Shown: positions 20,814 through 34,880 of the stretch, piece after piece | How the letters are laid out: each line of letters opens with the position of its first letter | Position numbering within the stretch: the first letter of the stretch is position 1 | NCBI RefSeq assembly: GCF_020623625.1 | Contig: NC_060202.1 | Coordinates: 1,429,501 to 1,493,500, forward strand | Length of the DNA stretch: 64,000 nt | Source: Saccharomycodes ludwigii | Taxonomy: Eukaryota > Ascomycota > Saccharomycetes > Saccharomycodales > Saccharomycodaceae | Direction: 5' to 3' | The notes under the pieces: model-generated | The model's input: only the letters and a program-made list of their open reading frames with translations | Databases searched by the model: none | Told to the model about the DNA's origin: nothing | Made by a program: the position numbers and the translations under genes

Positions 20814-22847
20814 CTAACTACAATAACTTGTTGGAAACAATCCAGTAGAACCATTTAATTCGCCCAAAGTCCAGCCACTACCATCATCTTTATGCACAAC
20901 TTTAACACTATCACCCGCTGTAATACTTAGTTCATCATTTCCCTGTGCTTCATAACTATACAATGCAGTAACAGTGGTTCCGCCGTTATCATCGTTTAAA
21001 TTATTCTTTCTTTTACCAGGTAATTGTGGAGCAGTAGTAGCTGAACTTTTGGAAACTTCTACATAACTTGTTGGTACCAGGCCGATTTCACCAGTACTGT
21101 CGTTTTTCACTTGAGTCCAGCCATTTGTATCTGGTGCTATTAATGATAAAGAATCACCAGTGTTTATCGTTAATTCACTATCATCCGTTTTTTCATATGA
21201 ATATAACACTTTAACTTTAACTGGATTTGTATCGTTAGTGGCATATTCATTGTCATCATCCGAGTCATCCAAATTATTGTCATACTCGCTCTCTTCAGAA
21301 GATAAAGTGTTACTATCAATAGAACTAATTCTATTATTTACTGGTACATTTGCCCTAGAAGATGTTGTTGACCGAATAGTATTGCTTCGACTTCTTATTC
21401 CACTGCCAAATAGCCCACCTAACTTGGAAGAATGATGATTTTTACGAGTTAAGCCACTTAGCAATCCGCCAACGGCACTTTCACCACCACCACTGCTGTG
21501 CAATACTTCAGATACACCGCTATCACTAGAGCTAGAATACAACATTCTTTTAGGTGTTTCCAATTTCAAGGTATTTTTAAACTTGTTTAATATACCACCG
21601 CTTTTTTTATTCAAAGAACTGACATCAATACCACTAGTGTCCAAATCGTATTTTGAGCCTAAATTATTAACTATGCTTTCTATGCAAACAGTGGCTTCTA
21701 ATTTATTACTTTCATGGTTGGTGAAAGATGCTAGTGTCCTTACATATTCAGTCATTGACTTTAACAAATTTTCTGGTTCTATCCCAGACATTATCACACT
21801 GTTGCTTAAAGTATTTTGTTTTAATTCGGACAAAGAGTCTATTTCTGTAGTCATCACTTCATCCATTTGATGTTCTTTGCTTTGGGATAAGGCTAGCCTA
21901 TTTTTCAAATGAGTTAAGTTAGCATCATCTTTAACAACAAACGAGGCATCCTCATGCCAAATAGGAGACGCAATGTATTGGAAATCTTTGGGTTCGCTCC
22001 ATTGTTTCTTATTATGCTTAATAAACATTTTGATATCTAAATCAGGTGTTGTGCTATTAATCGTAGATTCCATCAAGTCTAATTTTTTCCCAATTCTAAG
22101 ATCCATAGAACGTTGTAAATTCGTGGCAATATTATTCAAGTTGTTTAATTGTAAAGTCTTATATTGAACCAAGTTTTGTAATAAGTCTAAACTTTCTGGT
22201 AAATCTTGAAAATAATATTTATCCTTTGTTCTATTGGCCAAATTCACTTGAATTAGGTAGTCATTTTTGCAATTGTTCATTTCATTTTCTTTAGATTGCA
22301 ATTTCTCCTTTAATCTTACACTATTATTACCATTAGCTATTTTTGATCGGATATTTTCTAAATCTTCGCAACTATAGTCGTAATTTTTTTTGGCCTTATC
22401 TAATCCATGATAAATTTCATATTTTCTAGAATCCAATTCAGAAACAAATCCGTTAATACCGCTCAACATACTGTTTGATTTTTTAATTAATGCATCTATT
22501 TGATCAACCACTTGGAATTGTAATTCTTCTGATAATTGTGAATGATCCTTACCAATCATCTGAGTTTCGGTTAAAATTTCAGTCCAACACATAACGGTAC
22601 CTGACTCAGCAGAACCTGGTGTAATTACCGGAGAATCACCAACGCTTAATGGAACCGAACTCTCAGCTTTCTTCTTTAAAAAATCATTGGTTAATTGGTT
22701 TAACTTTTCGCTATATTCTTTTTCTAAATTGGCTCTTTGTTTATAAAAATTCTGGACGTCACGCAACCATTTGATATTATATGAACACCAATTATAAGTT
22801 TCTTTATAACTATCTTTTAATTCATTACCGATACTATAATCAGACAT
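20814..22847 (-). CDS. BZZ1: Bzz1-like F-BAR and double-SH3 protein
   Basis: Bzz1 is a syndapin-like protein that binds Las17/WASP and type I myosins at cortical actin patches during endocytosis. The 677-residue protein has an F-BAR domain at about 1-280, opening with SIGNELKDSYKETYNW and YKQRANLEKEYSEKL and including NRTKDKYYFQDLPE. A Ser-rich linker follows. Two SH3 domains close it: one at about 540-597 (VKVLYSYEKTDDSELTI...GLVPTSYV) and one at about 622-676 (VTALYSYEAQGNDELSI...GLFPTSYC). S. cerevisiae Bzz1 has 633 residues and the same layout. In S. cerevisiae it lies beside DMA1 (YHR114W-YHR115C), consistent with the ancestral order seen here. Confidence 0.96.
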   Translation of the reverse strand: MSDYSIGNELKDSYKETYNWCSYNIKWLRDVQNFYKQRANLEKEYSEKLNQLTNDFLKKKAESSVPLSVGDSPVITPGSAESGTVMCWTEILTETQMIGKDHSQLSEELQFQVVDQIDALIKKSNSMLSGINGFVSELDSRKYEIYHGLDKAKKNYDYSCEDLENIRSKIANGNNSVRLKEKLQSKENEMNNCKNDYLIQVNLANRTKDKYYFQDLPESLDLLQNLVQYKTLQLNNLNNIATNLQRSMDLRIGKKLDLMESTINSTTPDLDIKMFIKHNKKQWSEPKDFQYIASPIWHEDASFVVKDDANLTHLKNRLALSQSKEHQMDEVMTTEIDSLSELKQNTLSNSVIMSGIEPENLLKSMTEYVRTLASFTNHESNKLEATVCIESIVNNLGSKYDLDTSGIDVSSLNKKSGGILNKFKNTLKLETPKRMLYSSSSDSGVSEVLHSSGGGESAVGGLLSGLTRKNHHSSKLGGLFGSGIRSRSNTIRSTTSSRANVPVNNRISSIDSNTLSSEESEYDNNLDDSDDDNEYATNDTNPVKVKVLYSYEKTDDSELTINTGDSLSLIAPDTNGWTQVKNDSTGEIGLVPTSYVEVSKSSATTAPQLPGKRKNNLNDDNGGTTVTALYSYEAQGNDELSITAGDSVKVVHKDDGSGWTLGELNGSTGLFPTSYCS

Positions 22848-22918
22848 GTTGTATCATAGGGTCTCCAACTTTTAGGTAAAAGGGAGAATATAAATGACTT
22901 TTTTTAAAAAAAAAGAAG

Positions 22919-22955
<37 letters not shown>

Positions 22956-23184
22956 TTTATTTTATTATAAATTTACCATTAAAAAAAAAAGTAATAGGAA
23001 AAAAAAAAATAAAAAAATTTTGTTATCATTATTTGAACCGCTTTTAATCTTTCAAATGGAAGAAAAAAAAAAAAATTTTAAAATAACAAAAAAAAGTTAA
23101 AAAAAAAAAAGTTAAAAAAAAAAAAAAAAAAAAAACTGAAATAAAGTCAAAACCAACAAGGTGATCCCAACACTATACTGAACT
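22848..23184. promoter_or_regulatory. Divergent promoter region, BZZ1 and TRS33
   Basis: The 337 bases between divergent genes consist almost wholly of A runs: 33 A at 22919-22951 and others near 22981, 23064 and 23115-23136. No specific factor site was recognised. Confidence 0.5.
22919..22951 (+). repeat. Poly(A) tract, 33 bases
   Basis: A run of 33 A lies 72 bases upstream of BZZ1 in the divergent promoter shared with TRS33. Such tracts normally exclude nucleosomes in yeast promoters. Confidence 0.9.
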
Positions 23185-23964
23185 ATGAGTAACAATACAC
23201 ATCCACAAACGGCTAATAGAAGTTCTGCATTGCCAACAGTAAACACACAGCAACAACGACTACAATATGAACAGCAATTAAGACAATATGAAATATATAA
23301 AAAAAGTTTGCCCACTGTTAACACCATATCATATGAATATCTAATGAATGAAATGGTTCCACTGGCAATTAGCCTAGAAATAGAAGAAGGACAGGACATA
23401 AACACATCCCATAGCACCAAAATGGCACAAAGCCATCAGTTAATATATCAATATTGTAAATTAACTTTACCACAACAACAATCCATTTTGAATAGAATAC
23501 ACCAAATAGGTTTTGGAATTGGTTCCAGAATTAGTGAAATGCTAATTTTTCAAAATAACCCCAATTTAAATTTTAAGTCACTTCTTTCCAGTGATGGTCG
23601 TAATAATAATAATGGCGCCGAACTCTTACCTGTTATGAAGTTTATCTGTAAAGACGTCTGGAAATTGGTGTTTGGAAAACAAGTAGACAATTTAAAAACA
23701 AATCATCGAGGAACTTTTTATTTATTAGACAAAAATTATTGTCTAATTAGAAACTTTGTTGTAGAAAAAAATTCCAAGTTTGTGGAAGATTCAGATGATA
23801 ATTTAGAAAGACATGTTATATTGAAACCCTATTTAGAGATAGCTGCTGGGGTAATTAAGGGCGTGTTAAGTAATCTAATTAATATAGATACGGACGCAAT
23901 GACATGTGTATATGAATTTGTAGATAATGGTGTTTCATTCAATGTCCATGTTCCAAAAAGTTGA
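23185..23964 (+). CDS. TRS33: Trs33-like TRAPP complex subunit
   Basis: Trs33 (TRAPPC6) is a core subunit of the TRAPP complexes, the exchange factors for Ypt1 and Ypt31/32 in Golgi traffic. The 259-residue protein shows the Bet3/TRAPPC6 fold: an initial helix VSYEYLMNEMVPLAI-like segment at about 48-65, RIHQIGFGIGSRISEML at about 110-126, then ICKDVWKLVFGKQVDNLKTNHRG and a C-terminal EIAAGVIKGVLSNL region ending in the strand FNVHVPKS. S. cerevisiae Trs33 has 268 residues. The gene faces the next gene tail-to-tail with a 147-base spacer that holds an AAT repeat near 24067-24087. This is the YOR115C position. Confidence 0.93.
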   Translation: MSNNTHPQTANRSSALPTVNTQQQRLQYEQQLRQYEIYKKSLPTVNTISYEYLMNEMVPLAISLEIEEGQDINTSHSTKMAQSHQLIYQYCKLTLPQQQSILNRIHQIGFGIGSRISEMLIFQNNPNLNFKSLLSSDGRNNNNGAELLPVMKFICKDVWKLVFGKQVDNLKTNHRGTFYLLDKNYCLIRNFVVEKNSKFVEDSDDNLERHVILKPYLEIAAGVIKGVLSNLINIDTDAMTCVYEFVDNGVSFNVHVPKS

Positions 23965-24111
23965 TGTTCCTATTATAAATTTTATTTAAAACAAGAAGGG
24001 GGGAGGGGAGCGTTCAATATTAAAAGTTTATATGAATATTTATATCTATATGGAAAGGGAAAATAATAATAATAATAATAATAATAAAAACAGAATAAAA
24101 GTATAATGCAA

Positions 24112-24828
24112 TTATAATAGAGTATCCAGCTCATCTAAATTTTTAATTTCTTTTTCTACCTTGTTTGAAAACCCTAATTTCAATTCTTTAACTCTTTTCC
24201 ATAAAATTCTTTTTTGCTCTTCACTCACTTGATTTTTCCAAATCGACTGACATTCCTGACACATTTTTTTGTATTGAGTAAAATAAGCAGTTGTGCTGTT
24301 TAAATAATGTTCATTCCGACTGAGGCTTGGTGGTAATTTTTTAATGTATTTAATTGATGTTGATGCATGATTCAAATCTGCCAGACTATTTATCTTGATA
24401 GTGTATTTTTTAGGTTTATTGCCAATTCTATTGTTATAATTGTCAGAGAAATAATATTCTTTGAAGTTGGACCGAAACAAAATATATGCACTATTAATAG
24501 GTGTATTCCAACCCACAAGTTTACCAAACTCGTTATAATTTAATAAGTGATAATCTATTTTGCATTCTTTAAAAAATAATAGGGTATATAAGGTTTTTTT
24601 GCAGTCAGAAGATTCTGACCACTCTTTCCTAATGAAAAGCTGAAACGATTTTGTTTGTATTTTTAATTTTTTAGATTGAATATAGTAATAATATTGGAAA
24701 ACATTTTTAAATTTCAAATCTTTTATGGTTTGTCTTTTTTTAATTTTTCTAATATATGACATGAAATCTAAAGGTTTGTTGATTACTATGGAGGGCAAGG
24801 ATGCAAAAATACTATTGGAAAACCTCAT
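24112..24828 (-). CDS. Unrecognised basic protein at the YOR114W position
   Basis: I do not recognise this family by sequence. The ATG at 24826-24828 gives 238 residues; the preceding in-frame GTG is not a likely start. The N-terminus (MRFSNSIFASLPSIV) lacks acidic residues and could be a mitochondrial presequence. The next 60 residues are Lys- and Tyr-rich (IRKIKKRQ, QYYYYIQSKKLK). A C-terminal helical part contains YKKMCQECQSIWKNQ and RILWKRVKELKLGF. No membrane segment is visible. It lies between TRS33 and AZF1 in the same relative orientation as S. cerevisiae YOR114W (294 residues, unknown function). That assignment is by position only. Confidence 0.7.
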   Translation of the reverse strand: MRFSNSIFASLPSIVINKPLDFMSYIRKIKKRQTIKDLKFKNVFQYYYYIQSKKLKIQTKSFQLFIRKEWSESSDCKKTLYTLLFFKECKIDYHLLNYNEFGKLVGWNTPINSAYILFRSNFKEYYFSDNYNNRIGNKPKKYTIKINSLADLNHASTSIKYIKKLPPSLSRNEHYLNSTTAYFTQYKKMCQECQSIWKNQVSEEQKRILWKRVKELKLGFSNKVEKEIKNLDELDTLL

Positions 24829-25365
24829 CACTTTTCTTTAATGATTTTTATATGCCAAAAGAATAATTATAAAATGGAAAAGATGAAATAAAATAAGAGA
24901 CCTAATAACAACACACAGTACAATATGGCCCACTTTAATGTAATTAGTGGTAGTGCTTCTATGGGTGTCTATTGGTAGGGTGTTTAATCAAAAAAATGAA
25001 AAAAAATGAAAAAAAAAAAAAAAAAAAATATATCAAACGATATGAAGTGTATATGTTAATTTATGGGCAGTAAGGATAACTTATTTTCTTTTTTCTCCTC
25101 TCCCTCTATCTAATCACAATATGTAGTGAGTGTTTTTGAAGGAATGGGTAAAAAGAAGAAAAAGAAAGTAGAGGGAAAACATAAAGAAAAGAAAAGCAAA
25201 AAGAAGAAAAATAAAGCAATAAATGAGTAACAGAAAAAAAAAAGAGAAAAAAAAGAAAGAAAAAACAGAAATTGATTGATGGAATAAGATTAGAAAGTTA
25301 ATCAATCTTTAAGTAAAAGAAGCAGTAAATGCAAGTTTTGTTTATATTTTATTTACTTTTTCCTC

Positions 25366-25461
25366 ACGCGTATTTCTTACTATAAAGAATCCAACTTTGA
25401 TTCGTATAAATCAAACCAAAAAAAAAAAAATACGTATATAAAAAAAAATACATAGACGCGT
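25366..25461. promoter_or_regulatory. Pair of MCB (ACGCGT) motifs
   Basis: Two exact ACGCGT hexamers lie 85 bases apart, at 25366-25371 and 25456-25461. ACGCGT is the MBF (Mbp1-Swi6) target of G1/S promoters. They sit about 540-630 bases upstream of the gene ending at 24112, a rather distal position. In such AT-rich DNA the hexamer is rare by chance. Confidence 0.45.
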
Positions 25462-25476
25462 CAGAAAATCTGATGT

Positions 25477-25482
25477 CACGTG
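25477..25482. promoter_or_regulatory. Cbf1-type E-box CACGTG
   Basis: TCACGTG is the extended Cbf1 core. It lies 16 bases after an MCB motif and 4 bases before a CCAAT (25486-25490) that could bind the HAP complex. Binding is inferred from the motif only. Confidence 0.4.
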
Positions 25483-25769
25483 CAGCCAATCAAATTTAAT
25501 GTACTCAGTTTGTTTATTTTTGATATAACTAAAAAATGACACAATGTGTCACTGACTTAATCAAAATATATACAAAGGCTGAACACAGATTACAATCCTA
25601 TTAAATTACATTCAAATATTTGTAAAAATAAAAAGGTTATTTTTTCTTTCTCTTTTTTGGTTTTCAAAATAACCTTCCAAAAAAAAAAATTAACAAGAAA
25701 TATAAAGATGAAAATCCTCATTTCAAGATAAACTTAAAAAAAAATTACATAATAATAATACAACGAAAG

Positions 25770-25805
<36 letters not shown>
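25770..25805 (+). repeat. Poly(A) tract, 36 bases
   Basis: A run of 36 A lies 46 bases past the AZF1 stop codon. As with the tract after NMA111, it is in 3' flanking DNA, not only in promoters. Confidence 0.9.
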
Positions 25806-25807
<2 letters not shown>

Positions 25808-25850
25808 GGATACTCTTCATCTAGGTAATTATGTAGCGCAAGGATTATTT

Positions 25851-25957
25851 TCATTTTAATGATAATAATGTTTTGGTAGCTTCATCAATATCACCTGCAT
25901 TATTAGTAATAATAGTATCATTATCATTAATGTCGTTGGAATTCATACTCTTAACAG

Positions 25958-25988
<31 letters not shown>

Positions 25989-28900
25989 TTCATTTTCATT
26001 GTCAACACTTTCGTTCCCGCTTTCAGTCTTCCTCCTTTTACCACGACCCTTAATACCTTTATTACTATTTCTGTATAACTCAGACAAATATTCAAAGAGT
26101 TGGCGCTCCTTGGGGTCTTTCATGTTAAATTCATTTTTAGCCAATTTCAAAGTCAATTTATTCAAAGTTTCTGAGTGAAATCTATTTTGATGACTCTTCA
26201 AATTTCCTAATTGGGTAAAACTTTTGGTGCATCCATCCAAATGGCATTGAAATGGTTTTAAGTTAACATGTGTTAGAACATGTGCTTGTAGATTACCTTT
26301 TCTGCTAAATTTCTTATCACATTTATCACATTTAAACGGTTTTTCACCAGTATGAGACCTAATATGGGTTCTTAAATTACCACCTTGTGTAAATCTCTTT
26401 TCGCAATGTGGACACTTATATGGTTTATATCCTAAATGACTACGAACATGCACTTCCAAGTGAGTAGATTGAGTAAATGTTTTATGACAATATTGGCATT
26501 CATGTTGCTTTCTTCTACCGTAAGTTCTACCAGAGATGGGTTTTTTGGTAACAGATAGTGTAGTGTTGGTCTCTGAAATATTTGTAGTAGGTGTTGTAGC
26601 ATTAGACTGCGTAGCCTTGGATGTATCTGTGCTACTGGCTAATTTATCATCTATTCCAGAAGAACTGGACATAGGTGTGTTGGCCGTTAATGGTGATAAA
26701 ATGGGGGATTTAGTACTCCGACCGTCAGCATTAGTATTGTTGTTGTTGTTGTGGTGATAGTTTTTAGGTTTTTCCACACCACCTACCAATTCAATAGCAG
26801 GTGGAATCAATTCTGGTGCCTTTTCAATATCAATAACACCATCCGATGTGGTTTCCAAAGTATCATTAAATCCCTTCTTACGTGCTTGTAATATTAACAT
26901 CAATTGATCAACTCTAGTGGCACCTAAAACAGGTTTATAATCGTCATCGTTATCATCTACAGTGTTGTCGAGCAAGTTGTTACCAACACCATCTGCATTT
27001 GTAGTTGATAAATTGATATTTTTTCTCAGACGGTTATTTGGATCATTTTTGTCTAATTTTATATGGTTCTCAACTATTATGGGTTTGGATATCAGGGCTT
27101 TTGGTTGCGAATGCGGGTTAGAACTGTTATTGGATTTAAGTTTATTCTTGGTATTAGATAGTTCAGGGGATGATGATATTAGTTTTTTGCGGTTATTAAT
27201 GCCTTGGTTTTTATTGTTTGTTTTAAATTTCTTAGCATTTTTATTACTAGGTATTTTAACATCTTTCTTCTTTTTACTGCCTGACGAACCTTTGATAGTT
27301 CGACCATTAGTATCTGTGTTGCTAGTGTCGTCTCTAGACCCTTTGGCTGTTTTCGCTGCCGTTTGTTTCCTTTTCCTTGTTGTGTTTTTAGTATTTTTGG
27401 TATTACCCTCGATTGTTTTACCAATAACATTCCCTTTCATTTTAATCTCCTGCATATTAGTATCCGTGACAGTACCGTTCCCGCCAGATCCATTCAGTAG
27501 CGGAATTACGGGCAAAGGCAGTGGAGATGGTGTAGGTGTTATTGCTGGATTTGTAGGGAACCCCATTTTAGCACTACTTCTTCTATTCTTTCTGTGCATT
27601 AACATATTATTCGAATTTAAATTACCGTTGTTAATCATACCTGACAGGCTTGAATTACTAGTCAAACTGTTGGTTCTCCTCCTCTTATTTCTAAACATAG
27701 GTGGCTGAGCAGACGAAGCTCTTCTTCCAAGCATGTTGTTAATACCATTAGTTTGATGATTGTGCACATTATAGTCATATTGACCATCATCATCATCCTC
27801 GTCGTCATCATCAATTGCACTTTCATTTCTAAGGAAATGTTCATGAGCATATCTGTTTAATAATCCACTAGTTACACCATTACCGCTCATGCTATTGGTC
27901 CCAGTATTAGGCAATGCAGGTAGTGGAACAGTGCTGCTGGGGTACTGTGAATATTGTGTGAAAAACTGATTGCTATTTGATCTAGACGAAATAGCTGAAG
28001 AAAAAACGTTAGTGCTGTTTATATTATTGTTATGACTACCGTTAATAGTGTTGTTCATACTGTGGTTAGAATTATTCATGGAAGTAACATTATTTCCATG
28101 GTGACTGGGATTTGGTAGAGGTGGTAAATCCAGTGTTCCTCTGACAGAAGAGTCTCTTCTTCTAAATTGCAAATCAAAATCATCTGGTAATCTGAAAGAG
28201 TTTTTACGAGAAAACCCGGAAATACCCGAATTGTTCATAAAAAAGTCGAAATCTTCGGAAGGTGCGTGGGTATTACTGTGAGTGTTTAAACTCGGATCAA
28301 TATGATGATTCGTAGTATGGCCATTATTACCGTTACCAGGTGTTGCAGCAGCGGCAGCGGCAGCGGCAGCCAAGATAGGGTTAATCACGCTACTAAATGA
28401 GGCTTTATTGTTATGATAGGTAGGAGCTGTGGTAGAAGGTGGTTTCATAATGTCTTTTTTAAGAGTTGAATTCGTAATACCGGCAAGATCCTTTTTATGT
28501 GCGTGCGTTTCTGATATTGGTATGAATATTGAATTTCTTTTGGACGGTGGTTGAACTATAGCAGCTGCGGCACCTAATATAGAACTAAATGAATCTGCTC
28601 TTAAAGATGGTAATCGATCAGGTAAATCACTGGGTTGCGGCTGTAGGTTAGGAGTGTTGCTAAGACTATTGTTAGTGGTACCATTATTTGTAGTAGTATT
28701 CTGTTGTTGCTGTTGCTGTTGCTGTTGTAGTGGAAGGTCTAGTTTCACACTGGTGGACCTTCTACTAGAATCTCTTGATGTATTACCGGTATTCGTAGTA
28801 TTGGCGCTTGCACCAGATTGAAAGTTTGGTATTTTAAATTTCATGGACGGAATAAACGGTTCTAATTGTTCACTGGGTCTACGTTGAATTGAGGTGAAAT

Positions 28901-29402
28901 CTGCACTATTATTGGTATTATTGTGAAGATTAGAACTACCTCCATGGTGGTGGTGATGGTTACTGCCATTATTGCCAAGACCATTAGCATTGGTGTTATT
29001 TAAATTATTAACTATGGAATATCCTCTGTAGACATTCAGGTCAGGTATTAGACTGTTACTATCTTTACTGGATATTGTCTGTTTATTATGTTGGTTGTTG
29101 TTGTTGTTGTTGTTGTTGTTGTTACTATCAGCATGAACACTGCTATCATCGTTAGTGTTATTATCAATATTTAAAAATGGTTCTATTGAAGGATTATCTG
29201 TAGAATAAGGTTTTTTAAAAAAATTTGTATACATAGACATAGACTCCTGCCTTGCTTTGGGTGTTGGCAGGACCAGGTCATTATCACCATATTGCTTATC
29301 CTGAGTTGTATTAGAATCTTTAGAAGTTTTATTGATGTCCCCTATGTTATCGTGAATGGCATGATGACCTTTTTTTGATTTATTATTTTCTAGTTCAATC
29401 AT
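25851..29402 (-). CDS. AZF1: Azf1-like C2H2 zinc-finger transcription factor
   Basis: Azf1 is an Asn-rich zinc-finger activator that controls carbon-metabolism and cell-wall genes in a glucose-dependent way. The 1183-residue protein is mostly low complexity (Asn, Ser, Gln, His and Ala runs). Four C2H2 fingers lie together at about 965-1075: CQYCHKTFTQSTHLEVH, CPHCEKRFTQGGNLRTH, CDKCDKKFSRKGNLQAH and a last CHLDGC variant with FTQLGNLKSHQNRFH. The finger block and the following NSNKGIKGRGK stretch match S. cerevisiae Azf1 closely, and the remainder is longer (914 residues there). The C-terminus is acidic. Position beside CEX1 and TRS33 genes corresponds to YOR113W. Confidence 0.94.
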
Positions 29403-30105
29403 TTTTTTAACTGTATTTGGAAAAAAGGTGATAATAATATTGAAGTATTTATTATTATCTATATATCTATCTATCTTTTCTTTTTTTTTTTTAGAATTTT
29501 TTTTTTTTTAAAATTTTTTTTTTCTTTCTTTTTTTCTTTTCTTTTCTTTTCTTTTTCTTTAAAAATAAGAAAGAAAAAAAAAACCAAACAATTTCAGTTT
29601 ATTGTTGATTGTTTTTTTTGTTTTTGTTGCAGTAAATTGAGTGGTGGTGGCGGAATGCGTGATCTTTAATGGTTATTTTTTGTATTTGTATTTTAAAAAA
29701 AAGAAAAAAAAAAAAAAAAAAGAAATGTTCACGGAAATTGATTAAAAAAAAATAAAAAGAAAAAGGAAAAAGAAATTTATATTTATATTTATATATATAT
29801 TTTTTTTTTTTTTTGTTTTGTTTTCCTTAAAATTGAAAGAGAACAAAATAAAAAGGTAGTGATATACAATAGTGGTAGTCCGGCATGGTAATCTAGCACC
29901 CATAAGGACAAACCACGTTTCTTTGACCGCTCTCTGCTCGTCCATTGACGAAAAAGAGTAATTTTGTTGTTTTAAATCACAAAAAAAAAATTAAAAAATA
30001 GCTCACACCCCCCCCACGAAAATAATCTTCAAATTAGGACTTCGGACTTATTGTGTCCTCGCACTTGTATTACTTATAATTAAAAATACAATCTTTTTTT
30101 TTATA

Positions 30106-30136
<31 letters not shown>

Positions 30137-30377
30137 CCCCAATAATTAAATAGATATACCATTTCTTTTTTATTTCTGTTTTTTTTTTTTTTTTTTTTTT
30201 TATTTCTTATTTTCCATAATTTTTCACCAAATACAAATGTTCACAATCATCTTGGCAACTACCTTATTTATTAAAACATTCAGAACAGAATCAAGAACAA
30301 ATTAAACACATCTTTCATTCTTTTCTTTTGCTCTCCTCCCCATTTTTTCATACTAACTGACATAATATAATACACCT
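29403..30377. promoter_or_regulatory. Divergent promoter region, AZF1 and RPC19
   Basis: No gene is visible in 975 bases. It is a mosaic of pyrimidine and T runs (29479-29565; 27 T at 30110-30136; 23 T at 30179-30201), an A-rich block near 29697-29720 and an 8-base C run at 30008-30015. A TACTAAC at 30351-30357 just before RPC19 has no matching intron ends. Confidence 0.5.
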
Positions 30378-30827
30378 ATGGAATCCACCTCTATTGATAA
30401 AAAAAAAGAATCTGTCGATCAACCTTTAGAAACCACTAACAACAACAACGCTATTGAAGATGTTGATATGCTAGATAACCACGAACAGGAAGAAGAAGAA
30501 GAAGAAGAAGCAGAAGAAGAGTTTGATGGAAATAAAATCAGACTGCTTCGCGAAGCTACTGCAGACGATGGAACTTGTGCATCTTTCCAAATTGCTGAAG
30601 AAGATCACACTTTGGGCAATTCTTTAAGGTATATTATAATGAAAAATCCCCAGGTTGAATTCTGTGGGTATTCTATTCCTCATCCAAGTGAAAATTTTTT
30701 GCATCTAAGAATTCAAACCTACGGAGAGATAACTGCTGTTGAGGCCTTGCATAAGGGATTACAAGATTTAATGGACCTATGTGATGTTGTAGAAGATAAA
30801 TTCACCTCTAAAATTAGAGATATGTAA
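30378..30827 (+). CDS. RPC19: RNA polymerase I and III shared subunit AC19
   Basis: Rpc19 (AC19) pairs with Rpc40 to form the alpha-like assembly platform of RNA polymerases I and III. The 149-residue protein has an acidic N-terminal tail (a Glu run at about 38-48) and then the conserved alpha-like fold. Recognisable parts are FQIAEEDHTLGNSLRYIIMK at about 70-89, FCGYSIPHPSE at about 94-104, and the C-terminal helix GLQDLMDLCDVVEDKF. S. cerevisiae Rpc19 has 142 residues. Expected position: YNL113W, just before DBP2 on the same strand. Confidence 0.97.
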   Translation: MESTSIDKKKESVDQPLETTNNNNAIEDVDMLDNHEQEEEEEEEAEEEFDGNKIRLLREATADDGTCASFQIAEEDHTLGNSLRYIIMKNPQVEFCGYSIPHPSENFLHLRIQTYGEITAVEALHKGLQDLMDLCDVVEDKFTSKIRDM

Positions 30828-34489
<3,662 letters not shown>

Positions 34490-34880
34490 ATTTTGATATC
34501 TTTAAAATGCTATGTTACAACGTACGTTAGCATTTTTCTTATTTTCTTTGTTCAATCCCCCCCTATTATATGGATAATTTTTGGTTTGTAAATTATTATT
34601 GTATAGCATGTTTTAAGTACTAAAATTTATTTATTTTTTTCTTTTTTTTTTTTTTTTTTTGGTAATATGATTCTACTATTGCTTGACAAGGATACTTGTA
34701 TCGTTCTTTCTTTGTTTGCTTTTTACAATTAAAATCTCATCAGGTACATTTATTTGTTGCAGTTAGAAAAATAAATGTATGAATTGTGTTATATTATATT
34801 ATATATACATTGTATTAAACGAAAGAAAAAAAAAACCAAGTTTGATTTTTTTTTTTTCTTGTTAGTATGAAAACTATTCT
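34490..34880. other. Convergent 3' spacer, DBP2 and CEX1
   Basis: These 391 bases hold the two 3' ends. I see T runs (about 34638-34659) and an ATATTATATTATATATA stretch near 34789-34806 resembling yeast 3'-end efficiency signals. No gene was recognised. Confidence 0.5.

Larger units (their letters stand above)
24829..25850. promoter_or_regulatory. Intergenic: promoter of the YOR114W-position gene and AZF1 3' region
   Basis: No gene is visible in 1022 bases. The stretch holds two MCB motifs ACGCGT (25366-25371 and 25456-25461), a TCACGTG E-box at 25476-25482 followed by CCAAT at 25486-25490, and a 36-base poly(A) run near the AZF1 stop. Both flanking genes read leftward. Confidence 0.55.

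Noticed and set aside
26962-27708. 248-codon frame on the plus strand opposite AZF1
   Set aside because: Antisense of Asn/Lys/Ser-rich codons yields Leu/Phe/Val-rich sequence that mimics membrane segments. Only the AZF1 strand shows conserved fingers.
30351-30357. TACTAAC just upstream of RPC19 suggesting an intron
   Set aside because: No GTATGT donor pairs with it, no AG follows before the start codon in a sensible place, and the RPC19 frame is complete without splicing.
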